IMG/VR virus record: IMGVR_UViG_3300029448_000460
Location: 1-23,363 of that record
DNA length: 23,363 bases
Direction: 5' to 3' (one strand)
From: a virus
Below are positions 6,802-14,016 of this stretch, in pieces; the stretch's first letter is position 1; every line of letters begins with the position of its first letter. Below the pieces are notes generated by a model. That model searched no databases, had not been told where the DNA came from, and was given only the letters and a program-made list of their open reading frames with translations. The position numbers and the translations under genes are program-made.

Positions 6802-7056
6802 ATGAAAATGGATTTGAACAAAGACGGTGTAGTAGATATTGAAGATGTTAAACATCTACTACTTCGGTATGAGATAATAGCGTTAGGCGGTGCATTGCTG
6901 ATTGTACTACCTATACTAAACACGCTAGGTTATATCAGCGTAGATTCCAATTTCTTTTGGATATTGTGTGGCGTAGTCATGCTGACAGAGGGATTAGTGG
7001 AAATAAGACACGAAAGAAAAAGAATGAAAACAAAGGAGGAAAATGAAAATGAATGA
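6802..7056 (+). CDS. EF-hand/dockerin-type calcium loop fused to two membrane segments, 84 aa
   Basis: Residues 4-15 (DLNKDGVVDIED) form a full EF-hand/dockerin-type loop: Asp4, Asn6, Asp8, Gly9, Asp12 and acidic Asp15 at the calcium positions. Two hydrophobic segments follow (about 25-46 and 51-67), then a charged tail (RHERKRMKTKEENENE). Two membrane spans and a charged tail in under 90 residues also fit a holin-like topology, but this is inference. GAGGTATAAATATG gives GAGG-N7-ATG for start 6802. The 3' end overlaps the start region of the OB/RPA-like gene. Confidence 0.6.
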   Translation: MKMDLNKDGVVDIEDVKHLLLRYEIIALGGALLIVLPILNTLGYISVDSNFFWILCGVVMLTEGLVEIRHERKRMKTKEENENE

Positions 7057-8272
7057 TGAAATAAAAAATGAAATTGAAAAAGCAGCAGAACTGCTAGGGA
7101 TGTCCCTAGACGATGCGATGGCGAAGTTTGAGGAGATATGCTCCAAGAACAACGTTGACGCAGCAACAGAGCCTTTACTGGCTCGTAGTCTTTGGCGACA
7201 GTTCTTTAGTAATTCTCGTAATGTAATGAAGAGACAACAGACGCAACCAACAAGTCAGCAATCTGACGGACTATACAAGAAAGCCTTCGGGTTCTTTGTA
7301 TCCCTAAATGATGCAATAGACATGTCTGCTCGCAGCCGTGAGAGACTAACTAATGAGTACATGAGAGACAGTGATATGACTTACTCTCTAGGAAGAGTTG
7401 CTATCTTTACAGAAGATGGTGACGGGTACGAAGCACGAATGATGCGTGATGGTGAAGAAATTGTGAAGACAATGAGTAAACTACCTGAGAACAATGTAGA
7501 AGTTGACAGTGGTAGATTCATTGTACCACTTGATTCAAGACAAGGCGATTGGAATAAGAACTACGGCAAGCCACAACCTGTATCTGAGTTTCAGAGAAAG
7601 GGTGTGTTCGTAGGTGAGGTAAACGGAAAAAGAGGTAAGTATTTCTTCTCATACAAGAAAGAACACAGCGTTAACTTCCAACCAAAGACCTTTGAGTTTA
7701 TCCACATGGATGTAATACCTAACTCTAACAGGGAAGACATGATTCATGGTGGAGCAAACACAACACTAGAGTCTCTAGTCTACAATGCTGATTTGGCTGA
7801 TGATATGAAGATAGATGTAACTAACATCGATATTTCTGATGCTGTCATGGAGTTCTGCCAAGGTAATTACAGCCCCTTGATTGCACTAGACAAGTACCAT
7901 CAGACTGCTAATAACAAAGCAAATTGGGATGATAAGTTCGTCTTTACGGATGGAACTGTCAACAGTATTAACGCAACCCCTACATCTAATGGTAACAGAA
8001 TAGTCAATCTTGATGACCTTAATACGGACTTCGACTTTGACAACGATGGATGGAGTGGAACTACATGTTGGATTCCTGAGAACATACCGATTAACTTCGG
8101 TATTGGTTCACAGGTTCTTGTGGTGGGTAGAACTTCACAAGGAACTGACCAAGAAGGAAACATCCGACCAGTAAGTATCAATGTTACAGGTCTACATATA
8201 ATCAACAGCAGAGGGGGAAGTGCTGAAGAAGTAGAGTTTGTAGATGAGTCAGAAGACTGGTTCTTTGAGTAG
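7049..8272 (+). CDS. probable OB-fold ssDNA-binding protein (RPA/SSB-like) with acidic aromatic tail, 407 aa
   Basis: The N-terminus is helical (NEIEKAAELLGMSLDDAMAKFEEI). A beta-rich core follows with OB-like strands: RVAIFTEDGDGYEARMM, GVFVGEVNGKRGKYFFSY, and near the end IGSQVLVVGRTSQGTD plus VSINVTGLHII. The C-terminus is acidic and aromatic (EEVEFVDESEDWFFE), as in SSBs such as T7 gp2.5 whose tail recruits partners. It sits in a run of replication genes just upstream of a Sak4-like annealing ATPase, a common pairing. Start 7049 is preferred over 7043 for spacing from GGAGG. Family-level identity is not certain; I see no zinc finger of the archaeal RPA kind. Confidence 0.5.
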   Translation: MNDEIKNEIEKAAELLGMSLDDAMAKFEEICSKNNVDAATEPLLARSLWRQFFSNSRNVMKRQQTQPTSQQSDGLYKKAFGFFVSLNDAIDMSARSRERLTNEYMRDSDMTYSLGRVAIFTEDGDGYEARMMRDGEEIVKTMSKLPENNVEVDSGRFIVPLDSRQGDWNKNYGKPQPVSEFQRKGVFVGEVNGKRGKYFFSYKKEHSVNFQPKTFEFIHMDVIPNSNREDMIHGGANTTLESLVYNADLADDMKIDVTNIDISDAVMEFCQGNYSPLIALDKYHQTANNKANWDDKFVFTDGTVNSINATPTSNGNRIVNLDDLNTDFDFDNDGWSGTTCWIPENIPINFGIGSQVLVVGRTSQGTDQEGNIRPVSINVTGLHIINSRGGSAEEVEFVDESEDWFFE

Positions 8273-8281
8273 GTGTTACTC

Positions 8282-8554
8282 ATGGAATACAGTTTACTTA
8301 CTGATTCCAACGGGGGTCTCGTTGTTCATGGGAGGAGTTTTGCTTTTCTCTTGGACAGCGTAGACTTCCTAACTTGGAAGTACAATCCCGATACGGGAGA
8401 CTATTGGACAAAGTTTCACTTTGTATCAAAGGATGTTAGACTAAAAGTATCTCTAGCAGAACTTAACGAACTACTAAACAAATGGAAGGGGATTACATTT
8501 AACCCTGATGAATATAAAAATGGTGATAGAAATGAGTTGGACAACAACAGATAA
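8282..8554 (+). CDS. hypothetical protein, 90 aa
   Basis: Unrecognised, probably beta-rich at the N-terminus (YSLLTDSNGGLVVHGRSFAF) with a C-terminal amphipathic helix (LAELNELLNKWKG). ATG 8282 has AGGTG upstream; an in-frame GTG at 8273 abuts the previous stop and is less likely. Its 3' end overlaps the Sak4-like gene by 23 nt. It sits between the presumed SSB and the recombinase and may assist them, with no direct evidence. Confidence 0.6.
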   Translation: MEYSLLTDSNGGLVVHGRSFAFLLDSVDFLTWKYNPDTGDYWTKFHFVSKDVRLKVSLAELNELLNKWKGITFNPDEYKNGDRNELDNNR

Positions 8555-9395
8555 AACAAAAGCAGTAACAACGAAAGAATCTGATATGGGGCAATATGCT
8601 CTCCGAAAGGAGGCTATGCTTCAACAGATTAAGGAGCGACAGGAGAACAACAAGTCGTACCTTTGTCTTGGTATTTGGGGTGAACCTAAATCAGCGAAGT
8701 CAGCAACCGCGTTGGATTTGCTAACTGAAGAAGACATAAAAAATGAGCAACACGTTCTAGTGTTTGATTTTGACAACAGAGCAATAGATGTCAAGCGTAA
8801 TCATTATGATAACATAGAGAACCTGATTGTCTACAATCCAATTGTAAGAAAGGATGGTAGTCTAGTTGACTTCGATGAAACGATGAACAACGCTAGAGCG
8901 TTCTATGAAATGGCAAAAGAGTATCTTGCAGAAGGTAAACTAAAAGCGGTCATCGTAGATGGAGCAGATAAACTCCTAACAGATGTTTGTGAAACCAAGA
9001 TGCGTGAGAAGCATGGCATGGATGCTGATACAGTTATCAAGCAACCGCCTTATGTTTGGGGAGATAGAAACACCCCTTACAAGAACTTCTTGCATAAGCA
9101 GATACTAGAGATGCCTTGTCATCGAATAGTGATTGCTCACTCTAAAGACAAGTATGCGGGTAATCCAAATCCCGTTGGTGTGGAGGCCAACTGGCATTCT
9201 ACAACAGAAGATATCTTCACTGCAACAGTAAAGATGTCAAGAGACATCAGGAAGAATGGTGCTACCTTTACCGCTATGGTTGAGGCAAGTGCTAGGAAGC
9301 CTGAGATGATTGGAAAGAGATTGAGAGTCTTGACTATCGAAGATGGAAAGATAGATTGGTCAGGTTTCCCTGAGATAAAGGCAGGGGAACTCTGA
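8532..9395 (+). CDS. Sak4-like RecA-fold ATPase (ssDNA annealing/recombination), 287 aa
   Basis: A RecA/RadA-core protein of the phage Sak4 kind. The P-loop at about residues 50-57 is GEPKSAKS, with Ala in place of the usual Gly before Lys-Ser. Walker B at about 140-146 is AVIVDGAD. The strand before it (HVLVFDFDNRAIDV) and the later RIVIAHSK also fit the fold. Sak4 proteins promote strand annealing with a partner SSB, matching the OB/RPA-like gene two genes upstream. In-frame ATGs at 8508 and 8520 lie further upstream; 8532 has GGTGATA with a sensible spacer. The Gly-to-Ala change may slow ATP turnover but also occurs in some P-loops. Confidence 0.7.
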   Translation: MSWTTTDKTKAVTTKESDMGQYALRKEAMLQQIKERQENNKSYLCLGIWGEPKSAKSATALDLLTEEDIKNEQHVLVFDFDNRAIDVKRNHYDNIENLIVYNPIVRKDGSLVDFDETMNNARAFYEMAKEYLAEGKLKAVIVDGADKLLTDVCETKMREKHGMDADTVIKQPPYVWGDRNTPYKNFLHKQILEMPCHRIVIAHSKDKYAGNPNPVGVEANWHSTTEDIFTATVKMSRDIRKNGATFTAMVEASARKPEMIGKRLRVLTIEDGKIDWSGFPEIKAGEL

Positions 9396-9410
9396 ACGTA
9401 ATGTAGATGT

Positions 9411-9435
9411 GGGTAGGGGGGAAACCCCCTATCCC
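9411..9435 (+). other. GNRA-capped GC hairpin between the Sak4-like and zinc-finger genes
   Basis: TAGGGGG (9414-9420) pairs with CCCCCTA (9425-9431) around the loop GAAA (9421-9424). The stem extends by GGG/CCC across one bulged T (9432). It lies in one of the few intergenic gaps of the rightward block. Only a short pyrimidine-rich stretch (TTCTGCTATTT) follows, so it is not a textbook terminator. It could be a processing or stability element separating the SSB/Sak4 genes from the PCNA/polymerase genes. Confidence 0.6.
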
Positions 9436-9475
9436 TTCTGCTATTTAGGAAGAATAAAAATGAGAGGATGCAAGC

Positions 9476-9958
9476 ATGAAGAAGATAGGGATTAATATTG
9501 CTAATACAACCCGTTCCTCTAGCATGAAAAGAAGCAAGAAGTTCAAATGGAATCAAGATACATTAGGGCATTTTGGTGAACGGGATTGTGTGTGGTGTGG
9601 GGAGATGTTTTCAAAACCCACTGCTGTCAGTAAAATCTGTTCGGATGAATGTAGGAAGTTGTATATGAGAGAGTATTACAGGGAAAGAGATGCAAGAAAC
9701 AAGAAGAACCCTGAGTGGGTAGCAAAGAGACGGAAACAGCACCGAGATAATTACCATAGAAAAATGACTAACCCTGAGTATGTTGAACGCATCAATAAAG
9801 AAGCAAGAGAGAAGTATGCGGCTGACCCTACTTACAAGCAGAAAAAAATAGAAAGTGTGAAGAAATCCTCATTAAAGCCTGAGAATGCAGAGAGGATAAA
9901 GAAATACCAAAAGGAATATAGAAAGAGGAATAAAAATGAGAATAGAAATAAACAATAA
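9476..9958 (+). CDS. basic zinc-finger protein, HNH-associated type, 160 aa
   Basis: A treble-clef-like Cys cluster (CVWC, then CSDEC about 20 residues on, roughly residues 38-63) is followed by a long, highly charged helical region with repeats of the form NPEYVxRxxKxxREKY. This combination is common at the N-terminus of phage HNH endonucleases, but no HNH catalytic core follows, so it is best seen as a DNA- or RNA-binding protein. ATG 9476 has AGAGGATG before it; a tiny 11-codon frame at 9460 overlaps the region. The 3' end overlaps PCNA by 23 nt, and the PCNA ribosome-binding motif lies inside this gene's last codons. Confidence 0.65.
   Translation: MKKIGINIANTTRSSSMKRSKKFKWNQDTLGHFGERDCVWCGEMFSKPTAVSKICSDECRKLYMREYYRERDARNKKNPEWVAKRRKQHRDNYHRKMTNPEYVERINKEAREKYAADPTYKQKKIESVKKSSLKPENAERIKKYQKEYRKRNKNENRNKQ
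9925..9938 (+). promoter_or_regulatory. ribosome-binding/start motif GAGGAATAAAAATG (PCNA copy)
   Basis: Identical to the copies before ligase and polymerase: GAGG, spacer AATAAAA, ATG at 9936. It lies within the coding end of the zinc-finger gene. Confidence 0.7.
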
Positions 9959-10703
9959 AACGCTAACAAACGCAATAGAAGATGTATGGATGAAAGGAAA
10001 GTATCACAATGGAGATTCAGCAAAGAACAGTCAATTAACAGGCTACGCTATGCTTGAACTAGTTGAGGACAATATATTGAATCTATACAACGCAGACAAT
10101 CAAACTATCTGTCGGGTATCTATTCCTGTAATAAGAAACATAGGAAGAGATGAACACAACATGATGGTTGTTGAGATAGATAAGATTCTAAAGTATCTAA
10201 AAACATTCACAAGCGATACTGTTAGGTTGGAAGTAGCAGACTATATTCTACTTCAATCAGAAGGTGGCGGTAAAAGAGCAAGCCTTCCTTTAGTTGTGAA
10301 TCATCCAAATGCAGCAATGATTGCTAGGATTCAAGGATTTACAATCACTCCTGAAAATCCTGTATTCAGTAGTGTTACCTTTGAGTCTGTTATTACAACA
10401 GGGTCAAACATCCTTACAGATGCAGTCAAGACTTGTGATGTAATCAACAATGCAAAGTATCTGTTTAATACAGATGGAGTAACATTACATATCTCTAGTA
10501 GAAAGACTGACATCGACATGGTAGATGTAGAAGTATCTACTCTAACGATTAATGGCGACCCATCAACCGTAGAAGTTACAGGCCAGTTCCACAAGTTCTT
10601 TCGTGGTAGTGTTCCTGTCACTATCTATTTGAAAGACGAATCTCCTGTCATTTGGGCAGGTGAAGATAGAATATTAATCAAAGCCCCATATATTACACGG
10701 TAA
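9936..10703 (+). CDS. pcn: PCNA-like DNA sliding clamp, 255 aa
   Basis: Length and two-domain pattern match archaeal PCNA (about 245-250 aa). The N-terminal half (residues 1-115) ends with an interdomain-connector-like stretch (PLVVNHPNAAM). The C-terminal half has strands such as VEVTGQFHKFF and ends IWAGEDRILIKAPYITR, where family members have a strand then YYLAPK/APYI-like ends. It is divergent, but the next gene is the polymerase and the RFC ATPase is nearby. It would ring DNA and hold polymerase and other PIP-box clients. The start is fixed by GAGG-N7-ATG. One gene implies a homotrimer. Confidence 0.85.
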   Translation: MRIEINNKTLTNAIEDVWMKGKYHNGDSAKNSQLTGYAMLELVEDNILNLYNADNQTICRVSIPVIRNIGRDEHNMMVVEIDKILKYLKTFTSDTVRLEVADYILLQSEGGGKRASLPLVVNHPNAAMIARIQGFTITPENPVFSSVTFESVITTGSNILTDAVKTCDVINNAKYLFNTDGVTLHISSRKTDIDMVDVEVSTLTINGDPSTVEVTGQFHKFFRGSVPVTIYLKDESPVIWAGEDRILIKAPYITR

Positions 10704-10717
10704 GAGGAATAAAAATG
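10704..10717 (+). promoter_or_regulatory. ribosome-binding/start motif GAGGAATAAAAATG (polymerase copy)
   Basis: Third exact copy of the 14-mer, with ATG at 10715. It follows the PCNA stop almost directly. Confidence 0.7.
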
Positions 10718-12394
10718 ATAATAGCAAATACAACAGAAGGAGTTCTTCTAAGATGGAGGGATGAAAACAACAAGCGTATGGAAAAATCTGTAACGTTCAG
10801 TGAGTTTTCTCCTTACTTCTTTGTTGCTCAATCTGATATTGTTAACCCTAGTGAAACCACTAGAATACCAGTATCAGAAGGCTACCGAGGTAGAGAAAGA
10901 TTCTTTGCCACACTCTCATATGAGACAGGAGATTGGGTAAATCTTCAGGGAGAAACATTGTTGAAAGTAACTTGGACTCCATACAAAACAGGTAAGTCTC
11001 TTGCTAGAAGTGTATCACATAAGATAAGAACATACTTTCATGATAGAGCAATAGTAACCTATGAAGCAGATGTTCAGCATCATTACAGATACGCTATCGA
11101 CCAATTAGATGTTATGCCCGAATACAATCTACGAAAGTGGTATTGGGATATGGAATGGATGCAAGGTGGAGAACATGATGGGGCAATAACCGCTATTGTT
11201 GTTTATGACAACTACGATGATGCTTACTATACTCTAACGTGGCAACCTGATTCTGAGGAATCAGAAAGAACCATACTTGAAAGATTCATTATGATGATTA
11301 CAGAGAAAGACCCCGATATGCTCATCTCTTGGTTTGGATGGAAGTTCGATGTACCGAAGTTAATTGAAAGGCTTCATGTAAATGGTATCAGTCCTAAACT
11401 TCTATCACCAGTACAAGAAGTCACAGGAGTAGAGTGGAACATTAAGGAACGAAGAATCATACTAAAGGAGAAACAAATCTCAAACTATTCACCTATCGCA
11501 CAACCAATCAAAGGTAGAATATGTGTTCCGCTTGACTTAGCATTTGAAAGACAGTGGAATGACGCACAAAGAGGAACACTACCTTCCTTATCTCTAGACT
11601 ATGTATCTGAGAGTGTATTAGGTGAAAAGAAGTTAGTAAGTGAAAAGTTTCCCGACAAGAATGAGTTCTTCAGAAGGGGATGGCAAGAAGACACTGAAAC
11701 ATATCTAGAGTATGCTGTTAAAGACGTTGAGTTAATCAAGAGGATAGACGATGAGAACTTCACCACTGAAGCGATACTCTCGTTACAACGTTTACTGATT
11801 GCTCCGTTTGATGCTTGCTTCTATGCTTCCAACATGGGTGGAATATACTTCATGAGAAACGCATCATGGAAAGCCCCTACGGGTAGAAAAGGAGACAGGG
11901 TAGAGTATGATGGGGCAATGGTCTATGACCCTCTCAGTGAGGCTACAAATGGTCTTCATTTGGGTGTTGCAGCATTTGACTTTGCTGGTCTATATCCATC
12001 TATGATGATAGCAAGAAACATATCTTGGGAAACGAAGTCAACAAGCACAACTGAGTTTGCTGTAAATCTGAAGACTCCTAAAGACTTCTCTGAAATCAAG
12101 GAACATGACATGAGATATTACAAGACTGACAATTTAGGATTGCTACCTAAAGCAGTCTTAGAACTAAAACAGTTGAGAAACGAATACAAACTAAAAATGA
12201 AAGAAAGTGAAAGTAAAAGTGAATATGTGAAATGGAACAACAACCAACTCGCAGTTAAGAGACTGATGGCATCCTTCTATGGTATCATTGCGTATCAGGG
12301 ATTCGGTTGGGCTGATGTTGACTTAGCAGCAAGCATAACTGCAAGTGCAAGGGAAGCCATTCGCATTGCAGCGTTCAAAGTGAGGGAATTATAA
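10715..12394 (+). CDS. polB-N: B-family DNA polymerase, N-terminal part (exonuclease, motifs A and B), 559 aa
   Basis: Carries the 3'-5' exonuclease motifs Exo I WDMEW (Asp145, Glu147), Exo II WFGWKFDVP (Asp212) and Exo III YAVKD (Tyr333, Asp337), so proofreading should be intact. Polymerase motif A is DFAGLYPSM (422-430). Motif B is KRLMASFYG (515-523), with Ala where Asn is usual. The chain then stops at Leu559, just before the strand carrying motif C. That strand starts a separate gene at 12704. The C-terminus (SAREAIRIAAFKVREL) aligns with the helix before motif C in intact enzymes, so little seems lost. The next gene overlaps its stop (TAATG). The two parts probably assemble. Confidence 0.95.
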   Translation: MIIANTTEGVLLRWRDENNKRMEKSVTFSEFSPYFFVAQSDIVNPSETTRIPVSEGYRGRERFFATLSYETGDWVNLQGETLLKVTWTPYKTGKSLARSVSHKIRTYFHDRAIVTYEADVQHHYRYAIDQLDVMPEYNLRKWYWDMEWMQGGEHDGAITAIVVYDNYDDAYYTLTWQPDSEESERTILERFIMMITEKDPDMLISWFGWKFDVPKLIERLHVNGISPKLLSPVQEVTGVEWNIKERRIILKEKQISNYSPIAQPIKGRICVPLDLAFERQWNDAQRGTLPSLSLDYVSESVLGEKKLVSEKFPDKNEFFRRGWQEDTETYLEYAVKDVELIKRIDDENFTTEAILSLQRLLIAPFDACFYASNMGGIYFMRNASWKAPTGRKGDRVEYDGAMVYDPLSEATNGLHLGVAAFDFAGLYPSMMIARNISWETKSTSTTEFAVNLKTPKDFSEIKEHDMRYYKTDNLGLLPKAVLELKQLRNEYKLKMKESESKSEYVKWNNNQLAVKRLMASFYGIIAYQGFGWADVDLAASITASAREAIRIAAFKVREL

Positions 12395-12594
12395 TGCCAA
12401 TTAAGAGTGCAACAATAGATTTAGCAAACGTGTCTGAAGAAGACACTAAATCTGAGACTGAACTTAGAAAACAAGCGTTCTCACAAATTCTAAAGGATGC
12501 TAGGTTAGTCGGTAAGGTTCTGAGTCGATTACTAATCGGATTTGTGTTTGTATATGGTTTGGTTTCGATATTACAGGATGTGAACCTAATATGA
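12394..12594 (+). CDS. small membrane protein inside the polymerase split, 66 aa
   Basis: A polar, charged N-terminal ~40 residues are followed by one hydrophobic span (LLIGFVFVYGLVSIL). Not recognised. It starts in the stop codon of polB-N with GAGG 8 nt upstream, and its stop overlaps the next start (ATGA). This makes it translationally coupled to the polymerase halves. It could anchor replication at the membrane or belong to a lysis/holin-type pair with the next gene; both are guesses. Confidence 0.6.
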   Translation: MPIKSATIDLANVSEEDTKSETELRKQAFSQILKDARLVGKVLSRLLIGFVFVYGLVSILQDVNLI

Positions 12595-12707
12595 ACTTAG
12601 AACAGTGGTCACAAGACCGATTTGCAACACTAGCACTACTCAGAACAGTGTTTGGGTTTGTAAAAGTCATTATTGCTGCTGTTATAGCAGTGGAGTTGTT
12701 AACATGA
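12591..12707 (+). CDS. second small membrane protein inside the polymerase split, 38 aa
   Basis: Encodes about 15 polar residues (MNLEQWSQDRFATLA) and then one hydrophobic helix (VFGFVKVIIAAVIAVELL). It overlaps the upstream stop by ATGA, and its own stop overlaps the polB-C start at 12704. The span shares a loose R-x-x-x-GFV pattern with the neighbouring 66-aa protein, which hints at duplication but is too short to prove it. Its Shine-Dalgarno is weak, so coupling is the likely mode of translation. Confidence 0.5.
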   Translation: MNLEQWSQDRFATLALLRTVFGFVKVIIAAVIAVELLT

Positions 12708-13639
12708 AGGTAGTTTACGGACATACAGATTCAATTTACGTTGATATCGAAGATAATAGCATAGAAACTGCTAAACAGACTCTGAAAATACTCAATGACC
12801 ATGTTAGAAAAGCATTTCCTAACGTTATGGGGCTAGAAGAACACCCTGTAACCCTAGAGTTTGAGAAATACTTCCGAACTTTAGGAGTTGGAGCGACAAA
12901 GAACAGAAATGCAGGTCTAATTACTTGGAAAGACGGTGATTTCCTCGATGAAGAGGAGTTTACGATGACTGGATTCACTGCTAAGAGAGTTTCATTGACA
13001 AAACTAGCGAAAGAAGTGCAACTTGCTGTTCTGAACATGTGGGTTGAGGGTAAGTCTGAGGAAGATTTAGTGTCTTATCTAAATGTGAAATATAACAATG
13101 TAATGAGAGGAAACATCCCTCTTACAGATGTTCTACAACGAAGCAGATACAGAGAAGAAAGATTCCAAGTTGTTTGTAAGACTTGTAGCCCAAAGGCTAG
13201 ATTTGACAAAGGGTGGAAGAACAAGTCAATCAGCGTTTTTGATTTAATGGCTCATGGTGGTTGTATTGATGACAATGGAAGAGTGATGGAACACAACAAT
13301 TTTGTAACTGTCGGTGGTAAGAGACCTACCTTTGGTTCAGGAGTTGAGGGAGTATTGTTCAGTCATTCACAAGGATACGAAAAGATAGAAGACACATATC
13401 TATACTTAAGAATTAAAGATTGTAGAGAAAACTACCTACATCCGTTGACTAGACAATTCACAACACCTAACTATGTTTCTCGTTTAACTGCTAGTGAGTT
13501 TGGGGATTTCACTCCTGATTGGGAACATTATGCTGAGTCAGTTGTAAAGAAGGCTGAACCTATATTCAGAGCAATGGGATGGAACATTCAACAGATTAGA
13601 AAAGATAGCCAACAGACATCATTGGAGGATTGGTTTTGA
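12704..13639 (+). CDS. polB-C: B-family DNA polymerase, C-terminal part (motif C, thumb, PIP box), 311 aa
   Basis: Starts directly on the motif C strand: VVYGHTDSIY, corresponding to YGDTDS with His for the first Asp and the second, catalytic Asp kept. KNRNAGL matches the KKRYAGL region of the palm/thumb. A CxxC pair (CKTC) and a later Cys lie in the thumb region, unusual for viral B polymerases. The C-terminus QQTSLEDWF is a PIP box (Q-x-x-L-x-x-W-F) for PCNA. With polB-N the total is 870 aa, normal for the family. The frame is open upstream to a GTG at 12605, but ATG 12704 follows GGAG by 8 nt and overlaps the preceding stop. Confidence 0.93.
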   Translation: MKVVYGHTDSIYVDIEDNSIETAKQTLKILNDHVRKAFPNVMGLEEHPVTLEFEKYFRTLGVGATKNRNAGLITWKDGDFLDEEEFTMTGFTAKRVSLTKLAKEVQLAVLNMWVEGKSEEDLVSYLNVKYNNVMRGNIPLTDVLQRSRYREERFQVVCKTCSPKARFDKGWKNKSISVFDLMAHGGCIDDNGRVMEHNNFVTVGGKRPTFGSGVEGVLFSHSQGYEKIEDTYLYLRIKDCRENYLHPLTRQFTTPNYVSRLTASEFGDFTPDWEHYAESVVKKAEPIFRAMGWNIQQIRKDSQQTSLEDWF

Positions 13640-14016
13640 GAAGTTTCTACAACAGTCTTTCTTGGACTAACAAAAAGAGAATAGACAAATGGAGTGAAAG
13701 AATACGCACTATCAAAGATTGGATAACTCCCAAAGCAAAGAAGATGGTATCCGAAGTGGAAATACCAAAGATAGAAATTCCTAAGATAGAGATGCCAAAA
13801 CTAAGAAAGGAAAAAGACGTAGAAGTAGTAACAGAAATATTTCCTGATGACCACACGTTCATCGGTTATAGAATAGAAAAACATTCTAAGGGTGATAAGA
13901 TTGTCATGATACAACAACCCCCACACCCAACAGAATGTACGTGCAAACAATGCATGAACAAATTAGGGGATGAAATTATGAATAGAAGAAAGGTGAAAAC
14001 AAATGAGACAGAGTAA
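13636..14016 (+). CDS. hypothetical protein with PKIE repeats and CxCxxC motif, TTG start, 126 aa
   Basis: The N-terminus is basic and Trp-rich. The middle has three short repeats (EIPKIEIPKIEMPK), then a charged stretch, and CTCKQC near residues 104-109 that might bind metal. Not recognised. The start is a TTG at 13636 that overlaps the polB-C stop; GGAGG lies exactly 7 nt from it, the rule followed by the ATG starts here, so TTG is preferred over the TTG at 13630. The next gene overlaps its 3' end by 14 nt. It may be a linker protein between polymerase and nuclease, but this is speculative. Confidence 0.6.
   Translation: MRSFYNSLSWTNKKRIDKWSERIRTIKDWITPKAKKMVSEVEIPKIEIPKIEMPKLRKEKDVEVVTEIFPDDHTFIGYRIEKHSKGDKIVMIQQPPHPTECTCKQCMNKLGDEIMNRRKVKTNETE

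Noticed and set aside
9411-9435. Classical hairpin-plus-T terminator
   Set aside because: Only TTCTGCTATTT follows the stem, with no T-run, and PCNA and polymerase genes downstream have no obvious new promoter.
9476-9958. HNH homing endonuclease
   Set aside because: The Cys cluster and basic helices fit the N-terminal part of such proteins, but no HNH catalytic residues are present.
12380-12710. Polymerase split as a simple frameshift or sequencing error
   Set aside because: About 310 nt separate the parts, the gap holds two coupled frames, and polB-C has its own GGAG site and ATG at 12704. A single indel cannot rejoin the parts.
12380-12720. Split intein in the polymerase
   Set aside because: polB-N ends REL with no intein N-domain, polB-C starts MKVV with no intein C-terminal HN and no Cys/Ser/Thr at the junction. 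The gap proteins look like membrane peptides, not inteins.
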